Origin: Rhizobium sp. CC-YZS058
Lineage (GTDB): Bacteria > Pseudomonadota > Alphaproteobacteria > Rhizobiales > Rhizobiaceae
Assembly (NCBI RefSeq): GCF_034720595.1
Contig: NZ_JAYESJ010000001.1
Location: forward strand, 701,001-765,000
Direction: 5' to 3'
DNA length: 64,000 nt
The translations under genes were made by a program, and so were the position numbers. Position 1 is the stretch's first letter, and each line of letters begins with the position of its first letter. A model generated the notes under the pieces. It made no database searches. It saw only the letters and a list, made by a program, of their open reading frames with translations, and was not told the DNA's origin. Positions 8,985 to 15,801 of this stretch are shown here, piece after piece.

Positions 8985-9569
8985 ATGCAGGTGGCAGGCG
9001 AGGCTGTCGATCTTGAGGGCGGCGATCTCTGGGTGTTTGGCTATGGATCGCTGATGTGGAACCCGGGCTTTGCCCATACCTCCAGCATGGCCGCCATGAC
9101 CTATGGCTATCGTCGGGCGCTGTGCGTGCGCTCCTATGTCCATCGCGGCACGGAGGCTGCGCCGGGGCTGGTGCTCGGGCTTGATCGGGGCGGTTCCTGC
9201 CGCGGCATGGCCTTCGAGGTGGCGGCCTCGGATCGGGCGTCCGTGATCGCCTATCTGCGCGAGCGGGAGCTGGTGACCCATGTCTACAAGGAGCGCCTGC
9301 TGCCGTTGATGCTGGCCGACGGGCGGCGGGTGTCAGCGCTGGGCTATGTGATCGACCGGGCCCATGTCCAATATGCCGGAGCGTTGAAGGCCGACGAGGC
9401 AGCGCTGATCGTGGCGCATGCGCGCGGCCGCTCCGGCGAGAACGTCGATTATGTGATGAACACGCTCGAGCATCTGCGCGCCATGAAGATCCGCGATCAC
9501 TGGCTGGAAGAGGTCGGGCGCGGTGTGAAAAGGCTTCTCGCCCGCACGTCGCACCCGGCCGAGGCGTGA
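8985..9569 (+). CDS. gamma-glutamylcyclotransferase, ChaC-like
   Basis: A 194-residue protein with WVFGYGSLMWNPGF near residues 16-29, the nucleotide-like loop that defines the ChaC/GGCT fold, and LRERELVTHVYKERLL near 85-100, where the catalytic glutamate normally lies. ChaC-type enzymes release 5-oxoproline from glutathione. The ATG at 8985 follows GAGGAGG at 4 bases; a second ATG at 8981 is out of frame. It converges on the acyltransferase gene with nine bases between stops. Confidence 0.9.
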   Translation: MQVAGEAVDLEGGDLWVFGYGSLMWNPGFAHTSSMAAMTYGYRRALCVRSYVHRGTEAAPGLVLGLDRGGSCRGMAFEVAASDRASVIAYLRERELVTHVYKERLLPLMLADGRRVSALGYVIDRAHVQYAGALKADEAALIVAHARGRSGENVDYVMNTLEHLRAMKIRDHWLEEVGRGVKRLLARTSHPAEA

Positions 9570-9578
9570 ACTTTCGCC

Positions 9579-10367
9579 TCAGGCAGCGGCCTGCATTGCG
9601 CGCAGCTTCTCCGCCGCTTCAGGCGGCACGGGGAGGTGCGGATTGTCGCGCAGGGTTTCGACGAGCAGCTGGTCGCTGGCGGTCTCGGTCGTATCGATCA
9701 GCCGGGCCAGGAATGCGTCGGCATCGAGCCCCGGCGGGATCGGCGGCAGGATCCGCACCTTGAAATGGCCGGGATAGCGGCGCAGCGAGCGCCGCGGCCA
9801 GAACAGACCCGGATGCATGACCACCGGCACCACAGGCACCTGCAGATCGCGATAGAGCCGGGCGATGCCGTATTTGTAGTCCGGCGCAGCGCCCGGCGGC
9901 TTGCGCGTGCCTTCGGGGTAGATGATGAGCTGGCGGCCGGTCGCCATTTCCTGCTTGGTCCGCTCCATCACTGCCGCCATCGCCCGGCCGCGGGCGGCGC
10001 GGTCCACCGGCACCATGCGCTGCTTGGCCACGTACCAGCCGAAGAGCGGGATGCGCATCAGCTCCTTCTTCAGGATGAAGAAGGGGTCGGACAGCCAGGG
10101 CAGCAGCGCATAGACATCCCAGAAGGACTGGTGCTTGGGTGAAAGGATATAGACGCCGTCGGCCGGCAGGTTCTCAAGCCCCTCGATCTCGAAGGTCGTC
10201 CCGACCAGCACCCGCATCAGGGCATGATTGGTCTTGGCCCAGGTTTTCGGAACGATCCAGGACGCCTTGCGCGGCATGAGAAAATAGACGGGCGTCAACA
10301 CGATCATCTGCAGGATCAGGTTGGCGTAGAAGACGACGTTGAAGAGGGCCGAACGGAGGGGGACCAT
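9579..10367 (-). CDS. plsC: 1-acyl-sn-glycerol-3-phosphate acyltransferase family (PlsC-like)
   Basis: A 262-residue membrane-associated acyltransferase. The catalytic HX4D motif is HQSFWD (H79, D84), and the substrate-binding loop is YPEGTRK (EGTR at 152-155). A hydrophobic segment at about residues 9-30 anchors the protein. It probably acylates lysophosphatidic acid in phospholipid synthesis; other lysophospholipid acyltransferases share these motifs, so the exact acceptor is inferred. The ATG at 10367 has GGA-rich upstream sequence. The frame is open further upstream but has no domain support. Confidence 0.85.
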   Translation of the reverse strand: MVPLRSALFNVVFYANLILQMIVLTPVYFLMPRKASWIVPKTWAKTNHALMRVLVGTTFEIEGLENLPADGVYILSPKHQSFWDVYALLPWLSDPFFILKKELMRIPLFGWYVAKQRMVPVDRAARGRAMAAVMERTKQEMATGRQLIIYPEGTRKPPGAAPDYKYGIARLYRDLQVPVVPVVMHPGLFWPRRSLRRYPGHFKVRILPPIPPGLDADAFLARLIDTTETASDQLLVETLRDNPHLPVPPEAAEKLRAMQAAA

Positions 10368-10446
10368 GAGCGAGCTTCCGAGGAGCGGGTGAAGGCTGCC
10401 TACACGATCCTTCGCGCCGCGAAAACCCCGCTTGGCCAGTGCCCGC

Positions 10447-11160
10447 TCAGTCGGCCGCAGCCGGGCCGTCGACCGTGCGCAGGCCGCTGGCGCTATGGGC
10501 GCCGAGCGCATCCCGCGCGGTGGCGACGCTGAATTTTGCAAATTCCAAAAGGATTGCCTTCAACACCATCGGGTTGCGCAACCAGTTCGTGCTCTTCAGG
10601 TCGGAATTGACGACGGGATAGGCGATGAAGCTGATGCCCGGATTGGCGCGGCGCAGCTCCAGCAGGCTGCGCGGCATGTGGTAATTGTTGGTGACCACCA
10701 GAATGGTCTGGTAGCCATTGCTGCGGATCCAGCCCGCCGTCTCATTGGCATTGCCGATCGTGTCGATCGCGTCGCGGCCAAGATCGACGCAGCACTGGAA
10801 CAGGTCGGGCGGGCTCTGCGTGTTGCGGCGGATCTGGGTGCTGGTCGTGCTCGGATGGACGCCGGAGATGAGCAGCCGGCCGCCCGCGCCGGATTTCAGG
10901 AGATCCACGGCCTGGTCGATCCGCTGGAAGCCGCCGGTCAGAACGACGATCGCATCGGCCTTTGGATCCTGCGGTGGCTGCAGCGAGGCCACCTGGTCGG
11001 CAAAATAGAGGAAGGCGATCAGCGTGAGGCCCGCCATGAACAGCAGCAGATAGAAGATTGCACGCACGGCCTGGCGGACGCGGCCCACATGGCGCCGCGC
11101 CAGCGGACGGCGCAGGCCGTCCTCGTCCATTCCCGTGCGCTCCGTCGTCTGGTTCGCCAT
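10447..11160 (-). CDS. YdcF/ElyC-family (DUF218) membrane protein
   Basis: A 237-residue protein with one N-terminal transmembrane helix (about residues 33-53) and a DUF218 domain outside the membrane. DAIVVLTGGFQRIDQAVDLL near 69-88, LLISGVHPS, the NANETAGW region near 140, and TNNYHMPRSLLELRR near 158-172 are family hallmarks. ElyC/SanA relatives act in envelope integrity and lipid-carrier metabolism in E. coli; the role here is inferred. It lies between plsC and ftsX on the same strand, with 79- and 129-base gaps. Confidence 0.85.
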   Translation of the reverse strand: MANQTTERTGMDEDGLRRPLARRHVGRVRQAVRAIFYLLLFMAGLTLIAFLYFADQVASLQPPQDPKADAIVVLTGGFQRIDQAVDLLKSGAGGRLLISGVHPSTTSTQIRRNTQSPPDLFQCCVDLGRDAIDTIGNANETAGWIRSNGYQTILVVTNNYHMPRSLLELRRANPGISFIAYPVVNSDLKSTNWLRNPMVLKAILLEFAKFSVATARDALGAHSASGLRTVDGPAAAD

Positions 11161-11289
11161 CAGTGCTCGTCTCGGGCCGGCTTCGGCCCCGTCAGTCCGC
11201 GACGCTCGTTCGCCGGCGCACCCATGCGTTCGGCGGGCCCTCTGTTAGCGGGCGATTGCGGCAAGGAGGGGAACGGCGCCGGTCTCATG

Positions 11290-12324
11290 TCAGGAATTCT
11301 GCGAAAACTCCGCCCGAGCCGGATCGGAGCGGAGAAGGTCGATTTCGTAGATCGTCCGCATGACGGTGAATCGCGCGGTCAGCGTTGTCAGCAGGGCGAT
11401 GACGATCATGATGAAGGCGATGCCGACATAGCCGAGCGCGCCGATGGTGAAGGTGCCGAAAAGTGCGGTCGCCTGGTCGCTTTCGGGCGTCGCCAGGGAC
11501 CGGCTCTGCCACCAGCCTGCTGCCGCAAAGCAGAGGGCGGCCAGCAGACCGCCGGCCCCTGCACCCTTCAAACTGATGCGCAGGAAATGCTTTTGAAACT
11601 CGTTGGCGACGAAACCGGCCTCCGCACCGACGAAATGCAGCACCTCGACAATATGGCGGTTGCCGGAGAGCGTGCCGCGCGTGGCGAAGACCACGGTCAG
11701 GACCATGGCCGAGAAGACCAGGATGAGGACACCGGTGCCGATCAGCGAGGTCGTCCGCGCCATGGCCACCAGCCGGTCCACCCAGGTCCGGTGATCGTCG
11801 AGCGATGCCTGCGGGATCTTCTCCGTCAGCGCCGTGCGCATGGCGGCAAAATCCGGCGGGTTGGTCTCGTCGATGGTGACGACGACGAGGCGCGGCACCG
11901 GCAGCTCGTCGAGATCCAGCCCCTCGCCGAGCCAGGGCTCAAGCAGGCGGGCCGTCGCCTCGCGATCGACGATGGCGCCGTCGACCGTGCCGTCGAAGGT
12001 CAGCGCCACGCGGCGCGCCTCCGCCAGGGCGGCATCGATATCGAGCCCCTCGTCAGGCCTGATCTGGATCGTCACCTCGCGCGAGATTTCGCTCTGCCAG
12101 CTCTGCGCGGTGGCGCGCACCATGGAGACGGCACCGAGCGTCAGGCAGGCAAGGAAGGACATGATGGCGATGACCAGCATCAGCGCCTGGCCGGAGACGT
12201 TCACCGGCGGGACGATCGGCCCTGTGGGCCGCACGCGCAGCGGCGGTCGGCGGGCCTCGCCGGCGGGCGGGGCTTTGGCCTGCGGCGTGGCCGGTCGGCG
12301 GAGGGAGGAGCGGGCCTCAGTCAT
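11290..12324 (-). CDS. ftsX: cell division protein FtsX (ABC transporter permease)
   Basis: A 344-residue inner-membrane protein with four predicted helices: one near residues 50-70 after a proline-rich cytoplasmic N-terminus, and three in the C-terminal half (about 200-340) with the FtsX permease domain. With FtsE it forms a complex that activates periplasmic peptidoglycan hydrolases at the septum. Its ATG overlaps the 3' end of ftsE by 8 bases, indicating translational coupling. Confidence 0.93.
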   Translation of the reverse strand: MTEARSSLRRPATPQAKAPPAGEARRPPLRVRPTGPIVPPVNVSGQALMLVIAIMSFLACLTLGAVSMVRATAQSWQSEISREVTIQIRPDEGLDIDAALAEARRVALTFDGTVDGAIVDREATARLLEPWLGEGLDLDELPVPRLVVVTIDETNPPDFAAMRTALTEKIPQASLDDHRTWVDRLVAMARTTSLIGTGVLILVFSAMVLTVVFATRGTLSGNRHIVEVLHFVGAEAGFVANEFQKHFLRISLKGAGAGGLLAALCFAAAGWWQSRSLATPESDQATALFGTFTIGALGYVGIAFIMIVIALLTTLTARFTVMRTIYEIDLLRSDPARAEFSQNS

Positions 12325-12976
12325 AGATATCGAGCCGCCCTTCGGTGAGAATCATCCGGCGGGCCTCCACCTGGTCCATCAGCGACAGATCATGCGTGGC
12401 GATGACGACGGCGGTGCCGAGCCGGTTCAGTTCCATGAACAGCGTCAGCAGGCGCCGGGCCATCGGCGGATCGACATTGCCGGTCGGTTCGTCGGCGAGG
12501 AGGATCTCCGGGCGGTCGATCAGCGCGCGCGCAATGGCCGCCCGCTGCTTCTCACCGCCGGAGAGCACAGGCGGCAGGACGTTGATCCGCTCCCCGAGCC
12601 CGACCCAGCCGAGCAGCTCCAGCACGTCGGCACGGTAGGAGGATTCCTCCTTGCCGCGCACCCTGAGCGGCAGCGCCACGTTCTCATAGGTCGTCAGATG
12701 GTCGAGCAGGCGAAAATCCTGGAACACGATCCCCACCCGGCGACGCAGCATGGGAAGTTCGTCGCGCGGGATCGAGGTGATGTTGCGGTCGAACATGCGG
12801 ATCAGACCGCGTGTCGGCTTCAGCGACAGAAACAGGAGGCGCAGCAGCGTCGTCTTGCCGGCGCCGGAGGGGCCGGTCAGAAACTGGAAGGACCGGCGCG
12901 GAATGTCGAACGTCAGGTCGCGGAGGATCTCCGGTCCCATCCCATAGCGCAATCCGACATTTTCAAAATGGATCAA
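12317..12976 (-). CDS. ftsE: cell division ATP-binding protein FtsE
   Basis: A 219-residue ABC ATPase that partners FtsX at the divisome. Walker A GPSGAGKT is at residues 35-42, the signature LSGGEKQR near 136-143, and Walker B ILLADEPTGN follows. I propose the TTG at 12976 as start because it gives MIHFENVGLRYGMG and a typical length near 220. ATGs at 13000 and 13033 are in frame, but neither has a convincing ribosome-binding site. A perfect CtrA-type box at 13036-13050 lies just upstream. Confidence 0.92.
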   Translation of the reverse strand: MIHFENVGLRYGMGPEILRDLTFDIPRRSFQFLTGPSGAGKTTLLRLLFLSLKPTRGLIRMFDRNITSIPRDELPMLRRRVGIVFQDFRLLDHLTTYENVALPLRVRGKEESSYRADVLELLGWVGLGERINVLPPVLSGGEKQRAAIARALIDRPEILLADEPTGNVDPPMARRLLTLFMELNRLGTAVVIATHDLSLMDQVEARRMILTEGRLDIYD

Positions 12977-13035
12977 AGGCCTGCCCGCCTCGAGAAGCAT
13001 CAGAGCGGCCGGGCGGCCGCGCGTCTCCAACATGG

Positions 13036-13050
13036 TTAAACACCGGTTAA
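13036..13050. promoter_or_regulatory. CtrA-type box TTAA-N7-TTAA upstream of ftsE
   Basis: TTAA at 13036-13039 and TTAA at 13047-13050 are separated by exactly seven bases (ACACCGG). This is the full symmetric recognition pattern of the alphaproteobacterial cell-cycle regulator CtrA. It lies in the ftsE/acetyltransferase divergent gap and could serve either gene. Sequence match only. Confidence 0.6.
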
Positions 13051-13148
13051 TTTTCCATGAAAAAGCGCCGCTTTCAGGGCTCGCCTCCGCGCAGCACGGC
13101 TTCCTGCCTCACGCGCACCATGCTTTGCTTGCCGCAAAAGGAGTGTCC

Positions 13149-13601
13149 ATGGCCGAATCACCCATCATTCTCACCGTGCCGCTGTTTTCGGACCTGTGCA
13201 ATCTCGGCTTCCGTCTCAGGCGCCAGGTCTTCATTGCCGAGCAGCGCGTGCCTGCGGACGAGGAGTTCGACGCGCTGGATCTTACTGCGCACCATCTGGT
13301 GGCGGTGCTCGATGGCTCGGTCTGCGGTGTGCTGCGGGTGCTGGCGGACACCGATCCGATCAAGATCGGCCGGGTCGCCGTGGCGCAGGAGGCACGCGGC
13401 CGCGGTGTCGGCGCCGCGCTGATGCGCCGAGTCCTGTCAGATTTCGAGACGCTGGCGGCCGGCCGGTTCGAGCTCTCTGCCCAGGCCGACAAGACAGGGT
13501 TCTACGAAGGCTTCGGCTTCGAGACGATCGGAGAGCCCTATCTTGACTGCGGTATCCCGCATCGGACGATGCGCAGAGGCATGCCGGGTCCGCGCGGTTA
13601 A
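13149..13601 (+). CDS. GNAT family N-acetyltransferase
   Basis: A 150-residue acetyltransferase. The acetyl-CoA-binding motif A, IGRVAVAQEARGRGVGAALM (Q/RxxGxG/A type), is near residues 77-96, and YEGFGFETIGEPYLD near 118-132 is motif B. The ATG at 13149 follows AAGGAG. Substrate unknown. It sits between the ftsE promoter region and a one-TM protein gene, and its TAA stop is part of a second CtrA-type box at 13598-13613. Confidence 0.85.
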   Translation: MAESPIILTVPLFSDLCNLGFRLRRQVFIAEQRVPADEEFDALDLTAHHLVAVLDGSVCGVLRVLADTDPIKIGRVAVAQEARGRGVGAALMRRVLSDFETLAAGRFELSAQADKTGFYEGFGFETIGEPYLDCGIPHRTMRRGMPGPRG

Positions 13602-13613
13602 GGATTCGTTAAC
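13598..13613. promoter_or_regulatory. CtrA-type box TTAA-N7-TTAAC containing a GANTC site
   Basis: TTAA at 13598-13601 and TTAAC at 13609-13613 are separated by GGATTCG (seven bases). This matches the CtrA consensus fully. The spacer contains GATTC (13603-13607), a GANTC sequence of the kind methylated by CcrM in this group. It lies 69 bases before the next coding start (13682), a plausible promoter position. Confidence 0.6.
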
Positions 13614-13681
13614 CCTGTTTCCCCTAGGCTTCGTGTTCTGTTTTGCGTGTCACCACCGATGATCCGTAGGGAGAGCAAGGG

Positions 13682-14308
13682 TTGAACGCATCCACGCATC
13701 GCGGCTTCACACCGAGCGCCGCCGACCTTCTGCCGCCGGAAGGCCGGCGCGGCCCGCGGCCCGCGCAACGCACTGCGTCGCGACGGCTGGACGTGGTCGA
13801 TGCCGTCTTCGAAACCGTGCCGGGTGCCAGGCGCGCCGCCGCATCGGCAAAGGCTTCCCCGCCTCTCGGGCGGGGCCCGGCCAAGGCATCCATGCTGCTG
13901 CAGACGCTGGAGCGGGCGCTGACCCTTCTCTCGCTCCGCAGCTTCGTTGCGCTGACCGGCACGTTGTGTCTGGTGGCCTTCCTGCTGGGCGGCCAGGTAT
14001 CGGCCGGTCCTGCGCCGACGCTGCGGGTCGAGGATGTCGAAGCCCGGCTCTCCGACATGAACGGCATGCGGGTCGTCTCGGTCTATGGCGCGGTGGTCAA
14101 CGGCTCCGGCGAAACCCGCCGCGTGCCCGCAATCACGGTCGAGCTCACAGGTCCCTCCGGGCTGATGCGCGTCCAGGGGCAACTGGCCGGGATCGGCCCT
14201 TTGGCACCCGGCGAGAGCCGGCGGTTTACCGCGCGTCTTCCGCATTCCGGCGGGTCCTTGCCGCAGGTCGAGGTTTCCTTCGCGCCCACGGGTGCGTCCG
14301 CGCGCTGA
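13682..14308 (+). CDS. single-TM protein with DUF3426/FxLYD-like extracytoplasmic domain
   Basis: A 208-residue protein. A basic, proline-rich cytoplasmic part (1-80) precedes one transmembrane helix (about 88-107, FVALTGTLCLVAFLLGG). A beta-rich domain follows (about 113-205) with VVSVYGAVVNGSGETRRVPAI, typical of DUF3426/FxLYD immunoglobulin-like folds. The start is TTG at 13682 with GGAGAG at 7 bases. Rhizobial relatives at this position, as I recall, begin with an MJ0042-type zinc ribbon; no CxxC is present here. Function unknown; expression may be CtrA-linked. Confidence 0.7.
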   Translation: MNASTHRGFTPSAADLLPPEGRRGPRPAQRTASRRLDVVDAVFETVPGARRAAASAKASPPLGRGPAKASMLLQTLERALTLLSLRSFVALTGTLCLVAFLLGGQVSAGPAPTLRVEDVEARLSDMNGMRVVSVYGAVVNGSGETRRVPAITVELTGPSGLMRVQGQLAGIGPLAPGESRRFTARLPHSGGSLPQVEVSFAPTGASAR

Positions 14309-14390
14309 CTGTGCTAACGGCAGGTCTCACCGCATCGCCGCTTGTCCGGCCGGTGCGCCTTCGCCGTCTCTTTCCGGAGAAACCGTTGCC

Positions 14391-14930
14391 ATGCCCGTCG
14401 TCCGTGGAAAAACCATCGAACCGCTGTTCACTGCTGAAGTCATCGCGCAGCGGAATCGGGAAATGGCGGAGACGATCGCCCGCGGCAGCAACGACGACCT
14501 GCTCGTCATCTCGGTGCTCAAGGGCTCCTTCATCTTCGCAGCCGATCTCATCCGCGCCATGCACGACGCCGGGCTCGCGCCCGAGGTCGAGTTCATCACC
14601 CTGTCGAGCTACGGCACGGGCACGGTCTCGCGCGGGGTCAAGATCATCAAGGATATCGACAGCAATGTCGCCGGTCGCGACGTTCTGCTGATCGACGACA
14701 TCCTCGAATCCGGGCGCACCCTGCGTTTTGCCCGCGATCTCATGCTGGAACGCGGCGCCAAGTCCGTCTCCATCGCCGTGCTTCTCGACAAGAAGGTCAA
14801 ACGCGAGGTGGATTTCGAAGCCGACCACATCGGCTTCGAATGCCCCGACCACTTCGTCGTCGGCTACGGCATGGACGTGGCCTATGCGTTTCGAGAGTTG
14901 CCGTTTGTGGGGGTGGTGGTTGGGGAGTGA
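14391..14930 (+). CDS. hpt: hypoxanthine phosphoribosyltransferase
   Basis: A 179-residue purine-salvage enzyme that makes IMP (and GMP) from hypoxanthine (guanine) and PRPP. The PRPP-binding motif DVLLIDDILESGRTL is near residues 101-115. VISVLKGSFIFAADLIR near 38-54 and the C-terminal CPDHFVVGYGMDVAYAFREL complete the family pattern. The ATG at 14391 (MPVVRGKTIEPLF) is the standard start. The stop is followed directly by a heptamer-repeat region. Confidence 0.95.
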   Translation: MPVVRGKTIEPLFTAEVIAQRNREMAETIARGSNDDLLVISVLKGSFIFAADLIRAMHDAGLAPEVEFITLSSYGTGTVSRGVKIIKDIDSNVAGRDVLLIDDILESGRTLRFARDLMLERGAKSVSIAVLLDKKVKREVDFEADHIGFECPDHFVVGYGMDVAYAFRELPFVGVVVGE

Positions 14931-14937
14931 GAATTGT

Positions 14938-14981
14938 AGTGATCAGTGATCAGTGATCAGTGATTAGTTTTTAGTTTTGGT
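14938..14981 (+). repeat. tandem heptamer repeat GTGATCA (three perfect, then decaying copies)
   Basis: Three perfect GTGATCA units occupy 14939-14959. They are followed in phase by GTGATTA, GTTTTTA and GTTTTGG, so the array decays with distance. It starts eight bases after the hpt stop. Read from the preceding base, the unit is nearly the reverse complement of the CTGCTCA array at 15027-15082, with one mismatch per heptamer. Confidence 0.9.
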
Positions 14982-15026
14982 AGTTAGTGATTGGCAAGGC
15001 TTGACGGCGGTTGTGCGGCTGGCAGC

Positions 15027-15086
15027 CTGCTCACTGCTCACTGCTCACTGCTCACTGCTCACTGCTCACTGCTCACTGCTCACTGC
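15027..15086 (+). repeat. tandem heptamer repeat CTGCTCA, eight copies
   Basis: Eight perfect CTGCTCA units run from 15027 to 15082, plus a partial CTGC. The reverse complement (TGAGCAG) differs by one base from TGATCAG in the upstream array, so the two arrays could pair as a hairpin with one mismatch per seven bases. It lies 85 bases before the cpdR start. Copy number of such perfect short repeats is likely to vary. Confidence 0.95.
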
Positions 15087-15170
15087 ACCCCCTTTTACCT
15101 TTTCCCAACGAAACTCTGATCATGTCCTGCCCGAACGGCCGCGTTGCGGCGTGCGGGCAAGGAGGCCATG

Positions 15171-15530
15171 ATGGCGAGAATTCTGGTGACGGAAGACGAG
15201 GATTCGCTCCGGCGCTTCGTGGCGCGGGCGCTGCAGATGGACGGACACGAGGTGGCGCAGGCTGCCGACGGGGCCGATGGCCTGGCCCAGCTCCAGGAAG
15301 GGCCCTTCGATCTCCTGCTGTCGGATATCCGTATGCCGGTCATGGACGGCATCGCGCTCGCCCACCAGGCCGCCGACGCCTTTCCCGCCCTGAAGATTCT
15401 TCTGATGACCGGCTATGCCGAGCAGCGGGAACGGGCGGATGACCTCGCCGGCAAGATCGTCGACGTCGTCTCCAAGCCCTTCAGCCTCCCGGATATTCGC
15501 CGCGCTGTGGCAACCGCGCTGGCGGCGTAA
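15171..15530 (+). CDS. cpdR: single-domain response regulator CpdR
   Basis: A 119-residue stand-alone receiver domain with no output domain. The phosphoacceptor is D52 in LLLSDIRMPVMDG, with acidic pocket residues TEDED near the start and KPFSLPDI near the end. The segments SLRRFVARALQMDGHEV and LLMTGYAEQRERADDL are characteristic of CpdR. In alphaproteobacteria CpdR, when unphosphorylated, recruits ClpXP and directs turnover of cell-cycle regulators including CtrA. ATG 15171 is preferred over the adjacent ATG at 15168 because GGAGG then sits at 5 bases. Confidence 0.9.
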   Translation: MARILVTEDEDSLRRFVARALQMDGHEVAQAADGADGLAQLQEGPFDLLLSDIRMPVMDGIALAHQAADAFPALKILLMTGYAEQRERADDLAGKIVDVVSKPFSLPDIRRAVATALAA

Positions 15531-15574
15531 GGGCCGGGCTCCCCCGATTGGGCCGCTTATCGCGCGGCGGCCGA

Positions 15575-15613
15575 GACCCCCTCTGGCCTGCCTGCCCCCA
15601 TAAGGGAGGGAGA
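15575..15613 (+). repeat. interspersed palindromic repeat, copy 1
   Basis: The sequence begins GACCCCCTCTGGCCTGCC and ends TAAGGGAGGGAGA. An inverted relative lies at 15744-15789. The 5' half is almost the exact reverse complement of the end of copy 2. This style of C-rich palindromic intergenic repeat is scattered through Rhizobiaceae genomes; I do not assign a formal family name. Confidence 0.65.
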
Positions 15614-15743
15614 ACGTGGGCGACTGCTCGGACACGACAAGCCATCGCGCGGAATTCTTCTAGTTAAAGCGCAAGGTCAGCGCGCCTCTGCCTCCATCTC
15701 AGCAGCACTTGGCCCAATGGCTGGGCGATCGCGCGCCTCTTGG

Positions 15744-15789
15744 TCTCTCCCCCCTTGTGTGGGAGATGGGCGGCGGGCCAGAGGGGGTC
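15744..15789 (-). repeat. interspersed palindromic repeat, copy 2 (inverted)
   Basis: It runs from TCTCTCCCCCCTTGTG to GCGGGCCAGAGGGGGTC and is the inverted partner of copy 1, with about 130 bases between them. It also contains an internal CCCCCCTTGTGTGGGAG hairpin. It lies just downstream of the stop of the TIGR02302 gene, so it could end or stabilise that transcript. Confidence 0.65.
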
Positions 15790-15801
15790 TTTCCTTGGCG
15801 C

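Noticed and set aside
15027..15086. CTGCTCA array considered as a CRISPR array.
   Set aside because: The units are seven bases and contiguous with no spacers, and no cas gene is in the window.
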